Shown: positions 20,886 through 61,360 of the stretch, piece after piece
Layout: each line of letters opens with the position of its first letter
How positions within the stretch are numbered: position 1 is the stretch's first letter
Origin: Dreissena polymorpha
Lineage: Eukaryota > Mollusca > Bivalvia > Myida > Dreissenidae
Assembly: GCF_020536995.1 (NCBI RefSeq)
Contig: NC_068364.1
Span: forward strand, 47,415,200-47,479,199
DNA length: 64,000 nucleotides
Direction: 5' to 3'
Translations under genes and position numbers: made by a program
Notes under the pieces: model-generated
Told to the model about the DNA's origin: nothing
The model's database searches: none
The model's input: only the letters and a program-made list of their open reading frames with translations

Positions 20886-21236
20886 TTTTGGTATAACGGA
20901 AGGAGATGCGGGGAAGTCCTCGGATACATTCATGTCCAAATGCCTGTATCCTGCGTTCTGTGTCAGCCTGAAGCGTCCATGTCTTGCAGCCGAAAACAGT
21001 GGGAAAACTGATGGAACTGGTTTTTTATAACCTGGCCATCGCGGCGGTCATCATGGGAATTCTTATTCGGACCTCAGCGGTACGGATGCCATCCTTAGAC
21101 AGGGTTGCGCCCACATACTTGAAGCTGGTCACTTCATCTAGCTTATCGCTTCTAGCTTCATGGTGATGTCTGCATTAGTGTTGGTCATGATGTCCACCAT
21201 GATTTTTGACTTCTCCGTGCTGACCTCAATTTAACA
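20885..21236 (-). mobile_element. LINE reverse-transcriptase C-terminal scrap, - strand
   Basis: Translated on the - strand the pieces read VTSFKYVGATLSKDG, AAMARL and GCKTWTLQADTERRIQAF. These match the segment after the palm domain in non-LTR retrotransposon reverse transcriptases ('FKYLG..L..DG', 'GCETWTL'). Stops and a frame change interrupt it. Both ends are missing and the clade is not assigned. Confidence 0.65.
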
Positions 21237-22329
21237 GAGATATTGAAGTTCACTGCGGGTGACACCCATGAGGTCATTACTCAGTGCAATATCAACATAT
21301 TTAGTATTTCACGCTAAATATCCTTAAGCACATGGGTGGGTATATATGTATGGATATTGTGATTATATATATTTTGCAAAACCAAAATGGTAGCGCTTGT
21401 ATCCATGGATACAGTGTAGCTGAAAGTTGACTCAGTTGAACTTCGACACGGCATTCGCGAAGGTTTCTTTAAAACAGTACAGGTGCGAATGCATCTGATT
21501 GAACTGATGTATTGTCACTCTACATCTGTTAGCGAGTACTCGTCCATAAAAAGGGCAATTTGCACTTGTGACTGCACTTCAACCGTACATGAGACGGCTG
21601 CTAGGCGAGCAATAGTTGATTGAGTACGCAACACTGTATATTACCTAATCACATAATTTTGAAATTTTGAAAATGTTTCGTGGAAGGTTACAATGTTGTT
21701 CACGACAAAGTATTCGTGTGTTATATGGCCACCATAAATACAAAAACAAGGCTATACTCGTTGGTTAAACTTGCTTTACGGATGTCATTCATAATTTATT
21801 GGACTCTTCGCCATGAAAATATGCATCTGCTGATGAATCTGCATTATAGTAATGAATAGTTTAAAATCATTCTAACGTACACATAACGGAACAATGTAAT
21901 GACGTTTTGATTTAAACCAATAGTTGTTATTCTGCAAGTTTCTTAATTGTTATTTATTGGCCAGCAGATTTCATTACTTTTAAGTAAAACTTAATTGCAT
22001 TACAACACTAGAACACTTCACCGAATACGTTACACAAATTGTTATCAAATTTTTAGGCAATTATACATATTCGGGACCAAAGCCTTCTTGAGTTACCATG
22101 CGAGCAAGTTGGTAATTATATGATATATAAATTGAAAGACAACATGTCAATACTATTCCATAACATTTTATAAAAAATATAATGAATTATACCAGTTTCA
22201 ATTAACACTTTGCACATCCCGTATGTAAATGACTTCTCCCATTGACTATGAAATACTGCAATATAATAGTTTTCGAATAAACTGAAACTAACGTATGATG
22301 TATTCGAATAAACGGAAAATAACGTATGA
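21237..22329. other. Intergenic, no gene seen
   Basis: No exon or clear repeat recognised. At 22270-22335 a 40-bp block with 'aaactgaaactaacgtatgatgta' is duplicated once. Confidence 0.4.
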
Positions 22330-22939
22330 TGTATGATCCCACAAGCATGATTCGTCCTGGACACTGTAGTTACCACTGAAATAACTGATATTACAATGAG
22401 GCCTTACCCAATTGTGGTGTCACACATATTGGTATAAGTGGTATTCGCCCTTGATACAATGCGATCATTTGCAAATGGCGCCAATGCAACCCTGTTCACA
22501 CTCGCTTTTCTAAGCGTTTTGGTGCAAGTGACCATGGGGACAGACTTGTTGATCACATTTATACCATCCCAACCAGCAATGTGTTTGTTTTGCCATGGAG
22601 CGTACCATGGAAACAGTGATTTGACGCATTTTGTGCTGTTTTGGCCTGATTGACATTTTCAGTAATTTTAGTTTCAATCAAAAGTCCCGTGATTGCATTT
22701 CGCATTTTGTACCCGTCCATCCAGAAATAAATTTGCAGTACTTCGCATGGACTTGATAATGACCCCCCACAGGGAGTCGTTACATCGGGTACCGAACCAG
22801 CCATCTTGGCATACGCAATAGTCGGTTTGTGAATGGTATGTTTCGTGGACGCATTAGTGTTCGTTGCAGTAAGGACCTGTTCACCCTGCGTTACACTAGC
22901 AAGTAATGGTTGCACCGTTGAAATGTTCATGACCACAAT
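22330..22939 (-). pseudogene. Inverted pseudogene copy of the EGF gene's eight-repeat exon
   Basis: The - strand aligns along nearly the whole of exon 29790-30455, including the acceptor (ttatttaag|attgtggtcatgaac). Recognisable pieces are CGHEHFNGAT, DYCVCQDGWFGTRCN and CFHGTLHGKTNT. Several stops and frame shifts break it, and the first two modules already carry stops. It keeps part of the intron flank, so it arose by DNA duplication with inversion and not by retrocopying. Confidence 0.8.
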
Positions 22940-24864
22940 CTTAAATAAGCACATATACGGTATGGTCCGATTTCGGAATCGTCAAATACTAGTAGTGTCG
23001 ATGTTATGACAACCGTGATAAAACGAATAAACGAACGAGGGAATACATTGGCTTAACATCTTTTGCAAGTACTTTAAAGGACACACAATAAATAATTATT
23101 ACTGAATACCACTAGTTTTTTTAATCCGATGTGCTCAAATGTCTTAATGTTTGGTCTGGCCGCCGTCAAGGTAACAGAAAACAGAGCACACATTTAAACT
23201 AAGCAGCGAGAGATGATCCTATTCGGAACACGACTAATGCATACACTTGACTTGTAAAACAAGAACTTTTTTTTTTTAAATATCTCTTAACATTTTGCCA
23301 TGATGCCTTTTACTTCATAAGATATTGCATTATTATATGACGTACATAAAAAATACACAGCTCTTTATTATAGAATTAATTATATGAGTTTTTAAATGAT
23401 TGTGTTTTATTTTAGATTTATTAAAACTATCAATATTGAGATGTTTTTCATTACATTAATATACACTTACAAATGAAATGTTCACTTAGATATTGTATGT
23501 CTTACCAACATCAACATTTCATATTTATGTCGTGTACAGTTTTTAACTGACAGCCCGTTAGGCATCTGAACATGTATATAATACTGTTGCCAATAAACAC
23601 GGCCATCTACCATCGTTCAGTACGCGTTTATATACAGACAAACAATATTTTTTTGTTTCATGTTACATTACATTATTACGCTTTCGTATTCGATTCTGAT
23701 TCTGATGTGTTGCAATATATGTGTGATTGCTTGCCGTTTTCAAGCCTTATTAAAGCCACACCGTTATGTGGCCAGATAAGTGATGAACACAATTCCGAAT
23801 GGGTAAACAATTATTGTATTATTTAGTTTACATGCACTTGCCACGGATCACTGTAAAGACGTGTAAAATCTCGTAGTTCAGTATATAGGCAGTTACTGAC
23901 ACGATCAATCGATCAAACATTTACTGGCACTTTTAATAATATAATACATTTACCCATAAAGAATTGCTACCTCCTTCAACATTAATTAGCTTAGTAAGCG
24001 TTAGACGCGATTGAAAACATTTTCTGGATTCACTATGTGGTGTATGAAAGTCCGTCAGTATAGTATTTTTATCACATGCTATACCCTGTTTCCCATGTAA
24101 TATAACCATTACATATTTTTTTAATTACACATGTGTGATACAACACTTTATGCGTTTTCATTGGCTTAGTTTTCGTTTATTGACCAATCGCATTTTGTTA
24201 TTTTGCTGAAATGACGTTGCAACGTCAAATGACGTCACGAAATGTAAACAACATTCGGGATTTATCATTATGTTTGCGTAAATATTTATTTAATTTGGTC
24301 ATTTAAAAGCATGTGATAAAAAGATCTGACACTCGTTGTCATATCATTGGCGTCGCTCTGGAGAGCGGCGACTAGTATGTAATGCATTTTTGTTTCGCTA
24401 ATGGGAGGAGAAGTTATTTTACGGATCAATGTATATATTTTTGTTTTAAGAATAACTTGCATAGTGGTGAATTTTGTGTAAATTAGTGTAAACAAGTACT
24501 GCATTTGAGCCTATTACATTTATTACAACATTTATTGCCAATAATGCAAAGCTAATCGTTTTAATTAATAACTGATCCACAACTGATCACAGGGAAAAGA
24601 TCACAGGGACTTGGCAAATATGCGAAACTTTCTGGTTTTGTATAAAAACAAAACATAATTAAAATATATTTTTTTTTGTGGTTTTCCTAATTTGCTTATT
24701 TAGTGAAGAATCAATGAAGTACGATATTTGACGACCTATCGCGCAAGCAAGTTTATTGAAAGGCGTAGTGGTATGAAAACGTACAATGTATTTGTTTATT
24801 AATAGACATATACTAACGATCGCTATACACAACTTCACCAAATAGCAGTACATAAATGATGTCA
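22940..24864. other. Intergenic, no gene seen
   Basis: AT-rich sequence. Near 24170-24245 there is an element end with 'tgacgttgcaacgtcaaatgacgtcacg', two nested palindromes including a CRE-like TGACGTCA. No exon is supported. Confidence 0.4.
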
Positions 24865-24954
24865 GCCGGAATAGCTCAGTTAGAAGAGCGTTAGACTGAA
24901 GTTGGTAACGCAACAATCGTCTAAAGGCCCCCGGTTCAATCCCGGGTTCCGGCA
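24865..24954 (+). tRNA. tRNA-Phe(GAA)-like gene with a 17-nt intron-like insert
   Basis: The acceptor stem GCCGGAA pairs with TTCCGGC, the D arm is GCTC-AGTTAGAA-GAGC, the T arm is CCCGG-TTCAATC-CCGGG, and the discriminator is A. The anticodon arm starts TTAGA-CTGAAG (anticodon GAA) and its 3' strand TCTAA appears 18 nt later. Removing 17 nt at the standard 37/38 intron site gives a 73-nt tRNA with the 7-nt loop restored. Animal tRNA-Phe genes normally lack introns, so a pseudogene is the alternative. The B box has A for the usual G (GGTTCAATCCC). Confidence 0.75.
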
Positions 24955-24983
24955 CGAACGGAACAGTTCGGCGGCTGACAATG

Positions 24984-24988
24984 TTTTT
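24984..24988 (+). terminator. Candidate pol III terminator
   Basis: TTTTT 30 nt after the tRNA end. Between them CGAAC...GTTCG and CGGCTGAC (24972-24979, complementary to GTCAGCCG at 24861-24868) can form extra stems. Confidence 0.4.
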
Positions 24989-25238
24989 CAGTCAGGTTAA
25001 TAAATATAATAAAGCTTTATTTTATGTAGACATTTTAAAATCCATTTTACTACAATTGGACATTTTTATTAAAGTTAATGGATACCGCGTGGTGACAACG
25101 TTAATTAAAATTTCTTACATCACTTAATTATCTTATAAAAAATACACGTGTTTTTATATTAACAAATAAAAGCAAACAACATATCTATTTTCCATGTATT
25201 TTTATGGTTGTCTATCATAGGCCCTAAGTACTATCCCT

Positions 25239-25415
25239 ACCACATATAGAGCGCGAAGCGCGACACGTATTATTGATTGTAACAATGAGCTGTGATAAAG
25301 GAAGCAGCCGCTTATCAAGGAGGAGCTGTGTCCCAGCAACCCGTTTCCCTAGAGTCAAGCACTCCTCGGTTTTTTTTTAAGATCCACATATAGAGCGCGA
25401 AGCGCGACATGTATT
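25239..25415. repeat. Twice-repeated palindromic block
   Basis: 'ccacatatagagcgcgaagcgcgaca' occurs at about 25239 and 25384 and contains the hairpin gcgcgaagcgcg. A dispersed-repeat fragment is likely. Confidence 0.5.
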
Positions 25416-25489
25416 ACTATTCAGGTGTTATGGGCCCTTTAGCATTATCCGACCATTACGTCCATAGTTATCTTCCTTAGAATTTGAGA

Positions 25490-26130
25490 AATTTTGAAAT
25501 CGTTGTTCGAAGTCCAAAATTTTCATCCGATTGTTCCCAAACTTGCACAGGTTTTTTTAATCAATGAGGACCCAACCCAAATTCTCTATATGAGCAATAT
25601 CGTACCATAAGTCCAGAATATGTCTCTTTGAATTAAAAAATAAAAGTGAAAAACTGCTTGCTTAGGTGATTATGTCAACATTTTTCATCAGATTCTTTCC
25701 GAACTTACAGTGTCTTCATATCAATGAGCATTATTACCTCGCTAAAAGTGAGAAACATCGGGAAAATAAGTCCAGATTTTTTTTCTATTAAATTTGACAA
25801 AAGAAACAATTTCCAATTGTTTAAATGATTTCACAACTTTCGTCTTAATCTTTCCAAACTTGATAAGTGTTTTTATATCAGTATTACTCGAACCCTATTG
25901 AAAATGATGAATATCGGAGCAATAAATCTATTATGATATTTTACTGAATTTCAAAGTTTTGTGAAATGCAGCTTCTTTATGCAATTTACAGTTTTTCTTC
26001 ATTTTTTTTTCAAACTTTTTCAGTGTTTTCATATCAATGAGTACTCAACCCCTATCGTAAATGAGCAACGTAAGAATAAGTTCAGAATCATCTCCCTTGA
26101 AGTTGAGAAAAATATGAAATTACGCTTACA
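25490..26130. repeat. Degenerate tandem repeat, about 150 bp x 4
   Basis: The blocks 'ttccgaactt..gtgttttatatcaatgag', 'acccctat.gtaaatgagcaa.atcgg' and 'aataagtccagaat..tctccttgaa' recur four times with heavy divergence. It is an old array. Confidence 0.65.
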
Positions 26131-26236
26131 AGATCGAGCAGATTTTTTAAAACCTACACAGTTCTGTTCCATTAGTGAAAACTGCACACGGATGCCAGTA
26201 AAAAAAGGAAACCAATGTAAATAAAATGAACAATGA

Positions 26237-26351
26237 AATATTTGGGGGTTACAGCACAAAATCAGAGATAAAGGTTATTTGGGGGTTATAACACAACATC
26301 ATAAATAATGGTTATTTGGGGGTTATAACACAAAGTTATAGATAATGGTTA
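26237..26351. repeat. About 45-bp minisatellite, 3 units
   Basis: Three repeats of 'tatttgggggttataacacaa' followed by 'at.ataaatggt'-type sequence. Confidence 0.85.
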
Positions 26352-27546
26352 TACCAGTATCTTTTTCTATTTTGTTTAAAATAATCGGCCAATATATTAA
26401 TATTAACAGTAGAAAAACAATCGTTCCATGTAACTTCATTGAGTGCCTTTTACACTAAAATTCCCGACGCCCTTTGATGCTTTGCATCAATACTTATCTT
26501 GTACCATATTGTATTACACTCGTCCAGAAAATTCGTAAGTAAGCTCGCCAAAAGCTCGCTTACTTACAAAATTCCTGAACTTGTTTAATAAAACATGGTA
26601 TGATATGTCAACTCCTGCCAGATCCTATATATGCTAAACTCAGTTAACATGGCACTTTTCATAATTTACATAAGGTGCTATTAACACTGTTTCATCAGAT
26701 TGTGGTTATATACTGACGTTCAAATTAGATTTACCAAACATGTGTGTCAATATGCAGATACTCATATAACACAATGTCATATAACAGTAAATGTAATGTG
26801 AACCTAGCTTTAAGTTGAGTTACGAATAATGTATATCCAGATCTTTTGAAATGTGTAACACAATGAATTTGCCTGTACAATTTATGTGCATAAGGTCATT
26901 AGTTATTCAGTTAAAAATGAGAAACACGTCATTAAGGGTGTGCGAGGGTGTTTTTTTCTGCAAACAACAATTTCATGGTGGCATAGTATTACGTATAGGC
27001 ATTATAAATAATAAATGGCATCGCCTTACGACAGGTAAATGTAAGTACACAGCTGCGACAAGAAGGGTAATGACATTTATAAGGTGTTAGGGTTGTAATC
27101 CTAGTAGAAAGAACCAAAATGTCGCAGACTAAATGAACTGCGAAATACTAACATGTAGAATATGTATAGAATTTCTTGTTTATAGCGTTTACATTAGGTT
27201 TAAATTTAAGGAGGGTTCTTACACCAAGAAAACATATAATTATTTTATTTTTAATTGTTGGTATAAATACCCAGGTGCGCAACTATCGAAGGGAAAGACC
27301 ACCAATATTATTCATCACCAGAATTGTTGCACGTGTTGAACATTAAGCTCTTTTGTTAAACAGAGAATTTTTAAAATGCGTAAATACAACATTTTAATAT
27401 CTGTTTTGTACAATTGTAATGTGTAAAATGTTGTATGTTCTGATTCTACAAAATCGATATGCAAATAAATCAATTACAAATATAAAGATATTTTCATTTT
27501 AATTCGATCGATGTCCACAGTACACATGTGTACATTTGAAGTTAAT

Positions 27547-27617
27547 CATGCGGTGTCTCATCTGGGTCTACGCTGTTTGCCAATGCCTTTTTTATCTAGA
27601 CGCTAGGCATAAATGGG
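27547..27617. mobile_element. TTAA MITE family C, 3' half only
   Basis: 'cggtgtctcatctgggtctacgctgtttgcc' then 'gacgctaggcataaatggg' followed by TTAA. This equals the right half of the 11207-11428 element; the left half is lost. Confidence 0.65.
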
Positions 27618-28269
27618 TTAATATACAATAATGTTAAGGCTCGATTCGTTTTTAAGGGTCATTTTTGAATTAAACATGTCCGTAAGTGTTCGTGTATGTT
27701 GCTAACACTTTTTGTATAACCATATATCTGGTTATAGCTTACTCATATGCAAACTATACATAAATATACTGTACCACTAGTTATGATACTTCTTCATTGT
27801 ACACGATGGCAAGTGCATTCGCACTTAAGGTTGAAATAATTGTTCTTCTATACGTCATCTTGTTAAACATCCATCACAAACCGTTGTACTACTAAAATAT
27901 CTGGACATTTTAAACTGGATTTAATTAGGCGATGGAAAAAAGAGGTAAGCTAGCACGTATATATGATGCGACGAATCATATTCCAAATGCGCATACGTAA
28001 CTGTAGATTATATGCTATAAATGTAATGACTGCTTAAACTAGCGCACAAAACAATCATTGCAGATCTAAAGCACTTTCAGAACTAGAGCCGTCCGCATGC
28101 TTAACTTAATTTTGTTTGCGTGTTTTTTTAAATTATTGTGATGGCTTTATTATAAAAAAAAACACGTTAAATCATCAAACGAAAGCTTTATATGAATTGT
28201 ATTTGCGTAGTATTGGTAAACTGTCATGCATGGTCTAATTAAAGCAGAGTTTACCTTTTTGCACTGATA

Positions 28270-28402
28270 AGTAGGATCACTGTGATCGTGGAATCTGCGA
28301 CCGAGTGTCGAACACATTTCCACGACAAGTGTCCTTTATATTATTTTGATCGGGATATCTGCGACCGTTTGTCCAGCCCAGTTCCATGACAAGTGTCCTT
28401 AA
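28270..28402. repeat. Two-copy tandem repeat, about 65 bp
   Basis: 'gatc.tggaatctgcgaccg.gtgtc' and 'ccacgacaagtgtcctt' occur twice in order. Confidence 0.55.
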
Positions 28403-29151
28403 TTGTATGTTATGTTCTATATTTAAGTATTAAAGTGCAATAGTGTGAGAACAGTACAGATATGACTTTTAACTGAGCCAAACACGATACGGGTCATTCA
28501 AATATAAGTTACGGTGAAAGTAATAATATTTGTTTCAGGTTACATAGGGCATAATACAATTGCCTGGACCAGTTAATTTTTAATTTTTAATTTAAGTGTT
28601 GATTGTGTAACGATCCCCTTAGAAGTGATGGCCGTTAAAGATTCCGAAATATATTATATTTAATCAGTTTTCGATAGCTCTAAGTTGACAATTTAGTTTA
28701 AAGATATAAAAAATGAAGTTTATTTCTAATTTAAATACAACAAAAATAGTTTTGTTTTCAAATATATACGCCAGGTCGAGAAAATGTATCTGTATTCTAG
28801 GGTATTTGATTTATCCTATCTGTTTTCCCATTAGTTTATTGATTTTGCAAATAAGCAAGCATAAAGTACAGGGAAAGCAGGATGAACATCAAGTAACAAT
28901 AAGAAAAATACACACATCGACGCCGTTGTACTCGGCTTATCATCTTGTTGAAATAGAGGTCTGAGACAATGTCTCCGATGGTGATTTATTTACATAATGC
29001 AATCATGGCGATAAGCGATACACACGTGTATTGATTAAAAAACATAGATTCTGTTATATGATAATGTTACATGAAACTAACACTGTTTGTTTGGCCTAAT
29101 AGAAACGTGTACTGAACGACTATGGATCGCAACGATTATCGTCAACGCGAT

Positions 29152-29159
29152 TATATATA
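29152..29159 (+). promoter_or_regulatory. TATA box of the EGF-repeat gene
   Basis: TATATATA stands 51-58 nt before the ATG, which leaves room for a start site near 29182-29190 and a short 5' UTR. It is the only strong TATA string just ahead of the first exon. Confidence 0.6.
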
Positions 29160-29209
29160 GTTTTAGATGCCTTACGGACTGCCATTCAAATACTGAAAGT
29201 GAAATCAAC

Positions 29210-56841
<27,632 letters not shown>

Positions 56842-56846
<5 letters not shown>

Positions 56847-56861
56847 AACAGCACCAATAAA
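56842..56861 (+). promoter_or_regulatory. Poly(A) signals of the EGF-repeat gene
   Basis: AATAAA at 56842-56847 overlaps the stop codon, and a second AATAAA stands at 56856-56861. The second is the likelier signal, giving a very short 3' UTR. Confidence 0.55.
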
Positions 56862-57711
56862 AAAGATCAATTTCAACGCCCAATTGTTTTTTTGTAACTA
56901 TCAATATGAAATGCCGTGAAGAATTAATTGACATTTATTTATGGATGTGTTGATGATTTGCATCTAAAATACCGCTTAATGAAAATACCTATTGCCTGCT
57001 ATATTTGATACAAGACGATGTTTTCATGTTCAGAACTCAACTACTGGCTTTTTACACAAGTGTATATACTACACAAAATTCTTTGTAGTCCGAAGTCGTC
57101 TTTTTTATTCAATCCTATAAAATAATACAAACCACCGTTATGTTTTGGATGCATAAGGATGCGGTTTCAAGAATTAAGAATTAAATTGTTAAGTTAATAC
57201 AAATTAATCATAAAACATAAAATGTTTGTCAAGTTTATAACCATGGTAGACAACTAATAAAGAACGATCGATTTGTATTTCGTTTAAAGAGATTGTTCTG
57301 TCATTGATATCGAATGGTGTAGCCGAAAAATATAAATTAAAATACAAATATTGTTTCTTTCAGATTGCATGCAAATATAATACATGCATTAAGATTAATA
57401 ATGTCGAACTGAAGTTTCATCATGTTCATGTGCTGTATATAAATATCTGATGCATTCTTATACTAGCAAACGACATTATTTTTATTAGCGGTCATATTAA
57501 GAAGCTATTCGGATTATTTGTTTGGCTAACGCCTATGCTATTTTTTCCCTTAATATATCCAATGTGTATAGCTTTTTACTTTTGTGAAGAATGGATACTA
57601 CTATTGGAGCATTTACACCAAAAACAATGCTGAATAATAACAGAAACAGGCCACGAAACAGTATTAATGACAATACCATACGACAGAGGTAATCCGGACC
57701 TTTATAATCGG

Positions 57712-59755
57712 CCCGCTGTCGATATAACTGCCCGATGGTCGTTATAGGAGGTTTTTGTGTGACGTCACAAGAGTGGTTTTCCGTTAGTAAAAATAGATTG
57801 GCCGTCAACTTCTTAATCGCGGCCAATTACATTGTATCAGAGTTAAGGTCGTCGGAAGACTTAGTACTTACAATTTCACAAAACAAAACTACAAATACCC
57901 GTATTTCAAAAAAAATAAGAATTTAATAAATGATATTTCAAAAATAATAAAACATATAATAATTTGAATATTATTATAAGTGGTGTGGATGCGATAGTGT
58001 TATTTTTCATTCGCGATTGAAATTTAGTGTAAGGGGTGCATTGAATCAGTTATAAAACAAAGCCCTAAAATAGCTCAATACATTTCAATCTTGAAATGTA
58101 TTTTTAATTTTCTTTAACGTTAAATGAATTTTCGTTTCGTTAACATTGAATGAAAATATTAATAAATTTAAGCATTCAAATTGAAAAAAACACCTGCATA
58201 TTTTGCAAATTGAACTGTCTTTGCATGTACACGTATATTGAAAACTCGTCTGTAGTGATAATGAGCGATACAAATCTAGCATTTTATGATACCATTAATC
58301 TACAAATTTAATTTATTTAACGCAAGTATTTTATATCCCTATAATGACCAAACGCGATTGCTTGTTTTCATGATGATGTTTCGAACACTGCAGTAACGCA
58401 CGATCTTTACACATTATAGCAGAGTTTACATTTGCAGGTACCCGTTAAATACGTTAATTGTGTAGCAGTAAATGTGTACAATATTTTAAATGTATAGTTA
58501 TTAAACACTTTATCGTTATGTTTAAACTGGCTAATATATATACTTAATAGTTCCTAGCTGTTAATCCATTTCGGACAAATTTCTATTTTAAAATATGTTC
58601 AAATATTTTATTAAAGCAACTGTTAAGTTTGTGACTTAAAGGGATCTTTTCACGCTTTGGTAAATTGACAAAATTGAAAAAAGTTGTTTCAGATTCGCAA
58701 ATTTTCGTTTTAGTTACGATATTGGTGAGGAAACAGTAATAATGAACATTTACCATGGTCTAATATAGCCATTATATGCATCTTTTGACGATTTTAAAAC
58801 CTAAAAATTATAAAGCGTTGCAACGCGAAACGATTGAATAATTTGGAGAGTTCTGTTTTTGTCGTCAAATTTTGTGAAACTACGAAGATTGCTTATATAA
58901 GGTATAAAATACGTCATGTATGTGTACTCGGTGGAATAGCTTAGTAGGCTAAAGCGTTTTTACTTGGCAGGACTCCAGGGGTCACTGGTTCGAAACCTGC
59001 TCCGGGCAATGTCCTTTTCCTTTTTTTTAATTTTATTCTTGATTTTTTACTGGAGCTTTTACGATCCAATGTTTACAATTATCAATATAAAGCATTTAAT
59101 GAATAAAGTTAAAAAATGCCAAAATCTGTGAAAAGGCCCCTTTAATATGTCGAGAGATGACATGGAGGTTTCATAAATTGTGTTTAATGACCAGACACAT
59201 GTGGTTTATGCAGAGACCCCATACAGAGTAAAACAAGTATTGGTCCCTGGGTTTATGACACACTGTTTTCTTAGTAATTGTCTGTCTGGATCATATCGAG
59301 ATAATTGGTTTGTGATAAAGAAAGGGGCAATTAAACACTGGGTTAAAATGCTGAAACAAAGAGTGTGAAAATTGGTGTGAACAATTAAATAAAAAACATT
59401 AACATTTATCAAGAAGATTTAGTTAATCTGTAACAAGGTAAGTTTTTACAGACAAATAAATTCAAATCAGTTTCTATATGTTGATTACATAAAATCAATC
59501 AATTTGTTGTTTGTTTTCGTCCTTATTTGTGTTCGTTCATTGGATTAAATTTAATCTGAAAGAATTTCAATTTCTGAGTATTTTTTGTTCTTCAAAAGGG
59601 TCGCGAATATGTTTGTAACCTTATCACGATGCGCTTCATCAATGCAAACAATAGCAGAATGGCCGCAGTTTTGACGGCCAAAATTTGAGCATGCGCAAAC
59701 GTGACGTCATAATCGGAATCCCCAAAACCTCCTATATGGCTATTGCCGATAATAC
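57712..59755. mobile_element. Candidate DNA element with long inverted ends, hosting a nested element
   Basis: The left arm (57712-57828) has 'ataggaggttttt', 'tgacgtcac' and 'ttggccgtcaac...gcggcc'. The right arm (59654-59755) has the same blocks on the other strand: 'ggccgcagttttgacggccaa', 'gtgacgtcat' and 'aaaacctcctatat'. The arms are diverged, and no transposase is seen between them. Confidence 0.5.
58640..59141. mobile_element. TTAA element family D with internal tRNA-like module
   Basis: TTAA flanks both ends (58636-58639 and 59142-59145). Ends AGGGATCTTTTCACG and TGTGAAAAGGCCCCT are inverted repeats. At 58922-59010 on the + strand: ctcggtggaatagcttagtaggctaaagc then ctggttcgaaacctg, a tRNA-like A-box and B-box, followed by T-rich sequence. 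It nests inside 57712-59755. Confidence 0.75.
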
Positions 59756-60681
59756 AACTCCGACTAAGCTATGCCTATGTTAATATAATACATCATCCTA
59801 TTTTGTTATTTTTCTAAAATGTCTCATCGAGCAAGCTTTCCTAACTTTTATTGTAACTTAAATAAGCAATTTATGACGAAAACAAACTTGACTCTTTTTT
59901 TCAGGATATCAATTTTAAAGAGCTTTTTTTTACAAAAGAATATTTTATCAAAAGGGATATATCGAACGAATCCCGAACATATTCTGGGATGTGTTTTTAT
60001 AATGTATAATTCAAAATTTAAATAGGTTACAAATAAATCGCAAAGATAAGTGAATCGATTTTGTTAATCGGGAGTTTTGTCAGAAAGTTCACCATTCGAT
60101 ACAAACGTTTCAAAAAACAGTATGGTTCGAATATAATAAAGATGTATGGATGGAAGAAATACATGGAACAGCATATCGTAATTTTATAGTCATAAACATT
60201 TGATTTAAGTTGTCATTGAGGAGAGCGTGTCGTGTATCATTGTTGTGTGATGTCTGATTTTTTCATATTTAATAATGTCATCAATTTAATCATAAGTTGA
60301 AGTTCTTTTCGATATTGTATTTTTTGGATTGTGTGATACGTTTATTTGTATTTTCTATGGATTTTTTTCGTTGCGTTGTGGCTTTACTTATCTTTAGCGT
60401 CGTTGGCTAAGACTGAGTGTAGACTCCATTTGTTCAGATGTAGTCGCGCGTTCTGATTCTTTTCAGATATGAAACAATTCGACCCGCCGAATACGATTAT
60501 TGGCTCGCTCGGAACGTCATTTTGGTAATATTTTCAGTAACTAAATATTATATGTATGAGTTGCCAATAATGTGAGACATGCCAATGCTGTAAAAAGCAT
60601 TCACCGCTTGTTAGATGACTCTGCTCAACAGCGTCGTATTGCATACATGTATTGAGTTGCGTCGCAAAGCTTAACAAGTAA

Positions 60682-60965
60682 AGGGACCATTTTCCAGATT
60701 TTGGCATAGATTGAAGTTTATCATTTAAAGAATCATAAATTTAAACATTTGATCTGAAAAGCTCCAGTAAAAAACAAAAAACAAGAAAACAATTAAAGAA
60801 AGAAAAAAGTAACCATCAACTGGGCTCGAACCACTTACCCCAGGAGTAAAAGTATATCGCTTGGAACACTCGGCTCATACAATGAGTGATGTATTTTATA
60901 CTTAATATAAGCGATCCTCGTAGTATCACAAAAAATAACGACAACAACAGAACTATCGTTTCGTC
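60682..60965. mobile_element. TTAA element family D, truncated copy
   Basis: It starts taaagggaccattttccagattttggca and contains 'ccatcaactgggctcgaaccacttacccc' (tRNA-like, - strand) and 'cctcgtagtatcacaaaa.ataacgacaacaacagaact', both shared with 18920-19433. The right end is missing. Confidence 0.6.
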
Positions 60966-61264
60966 ATCAAACTCTTATGGAAGGATATTTTTACTTGCAA
61001 TTTTGTGTCAAATGTTTGCTCTTAAACAAACTACTTATCCAGTGACAATTCATTAGATTATGATTTAAAAAAGTATTGTCAAGCAATATGGTAACCTATC
61101 GGCTCCACCATTGTCAGAACTTCCACCATTTTCAGAATATTTATTTTGGTTGACATAGCAACCACAATGTTAGACGTAGGAACAAAATGAAATGACGTGC
61201 ATAATGTCCATATTGCCATCTATCCATGTTGTAAGTTTCATGAAAAAATATTAAGAACTTTTAA

Positions 61265-61360
61265 AGTTATCGCAGGATCCAGAAAAGTGTGACTGACGGA
61301 CTGACAGGCAGACTGACAGACCATAAGTCCCCTCCGGTGAAACCGGTAGGGGACAATAAG
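61265..61360. repeat. Dispersed repeat tail
   Basis: 'gtgtgactgacggactgacagg' then 'aagtcccctccggtgaaaccggtaggggac'. It resembles a LINE/SINE 3' end; the hairpin ccggtgaaaccgg is typical of such tails. Confidence 0.4.

Noticed and set aside
20767-21166. Open frames on the + strand
   Set aside because: They are the reverse reading of the LINE scrap on the - strand.
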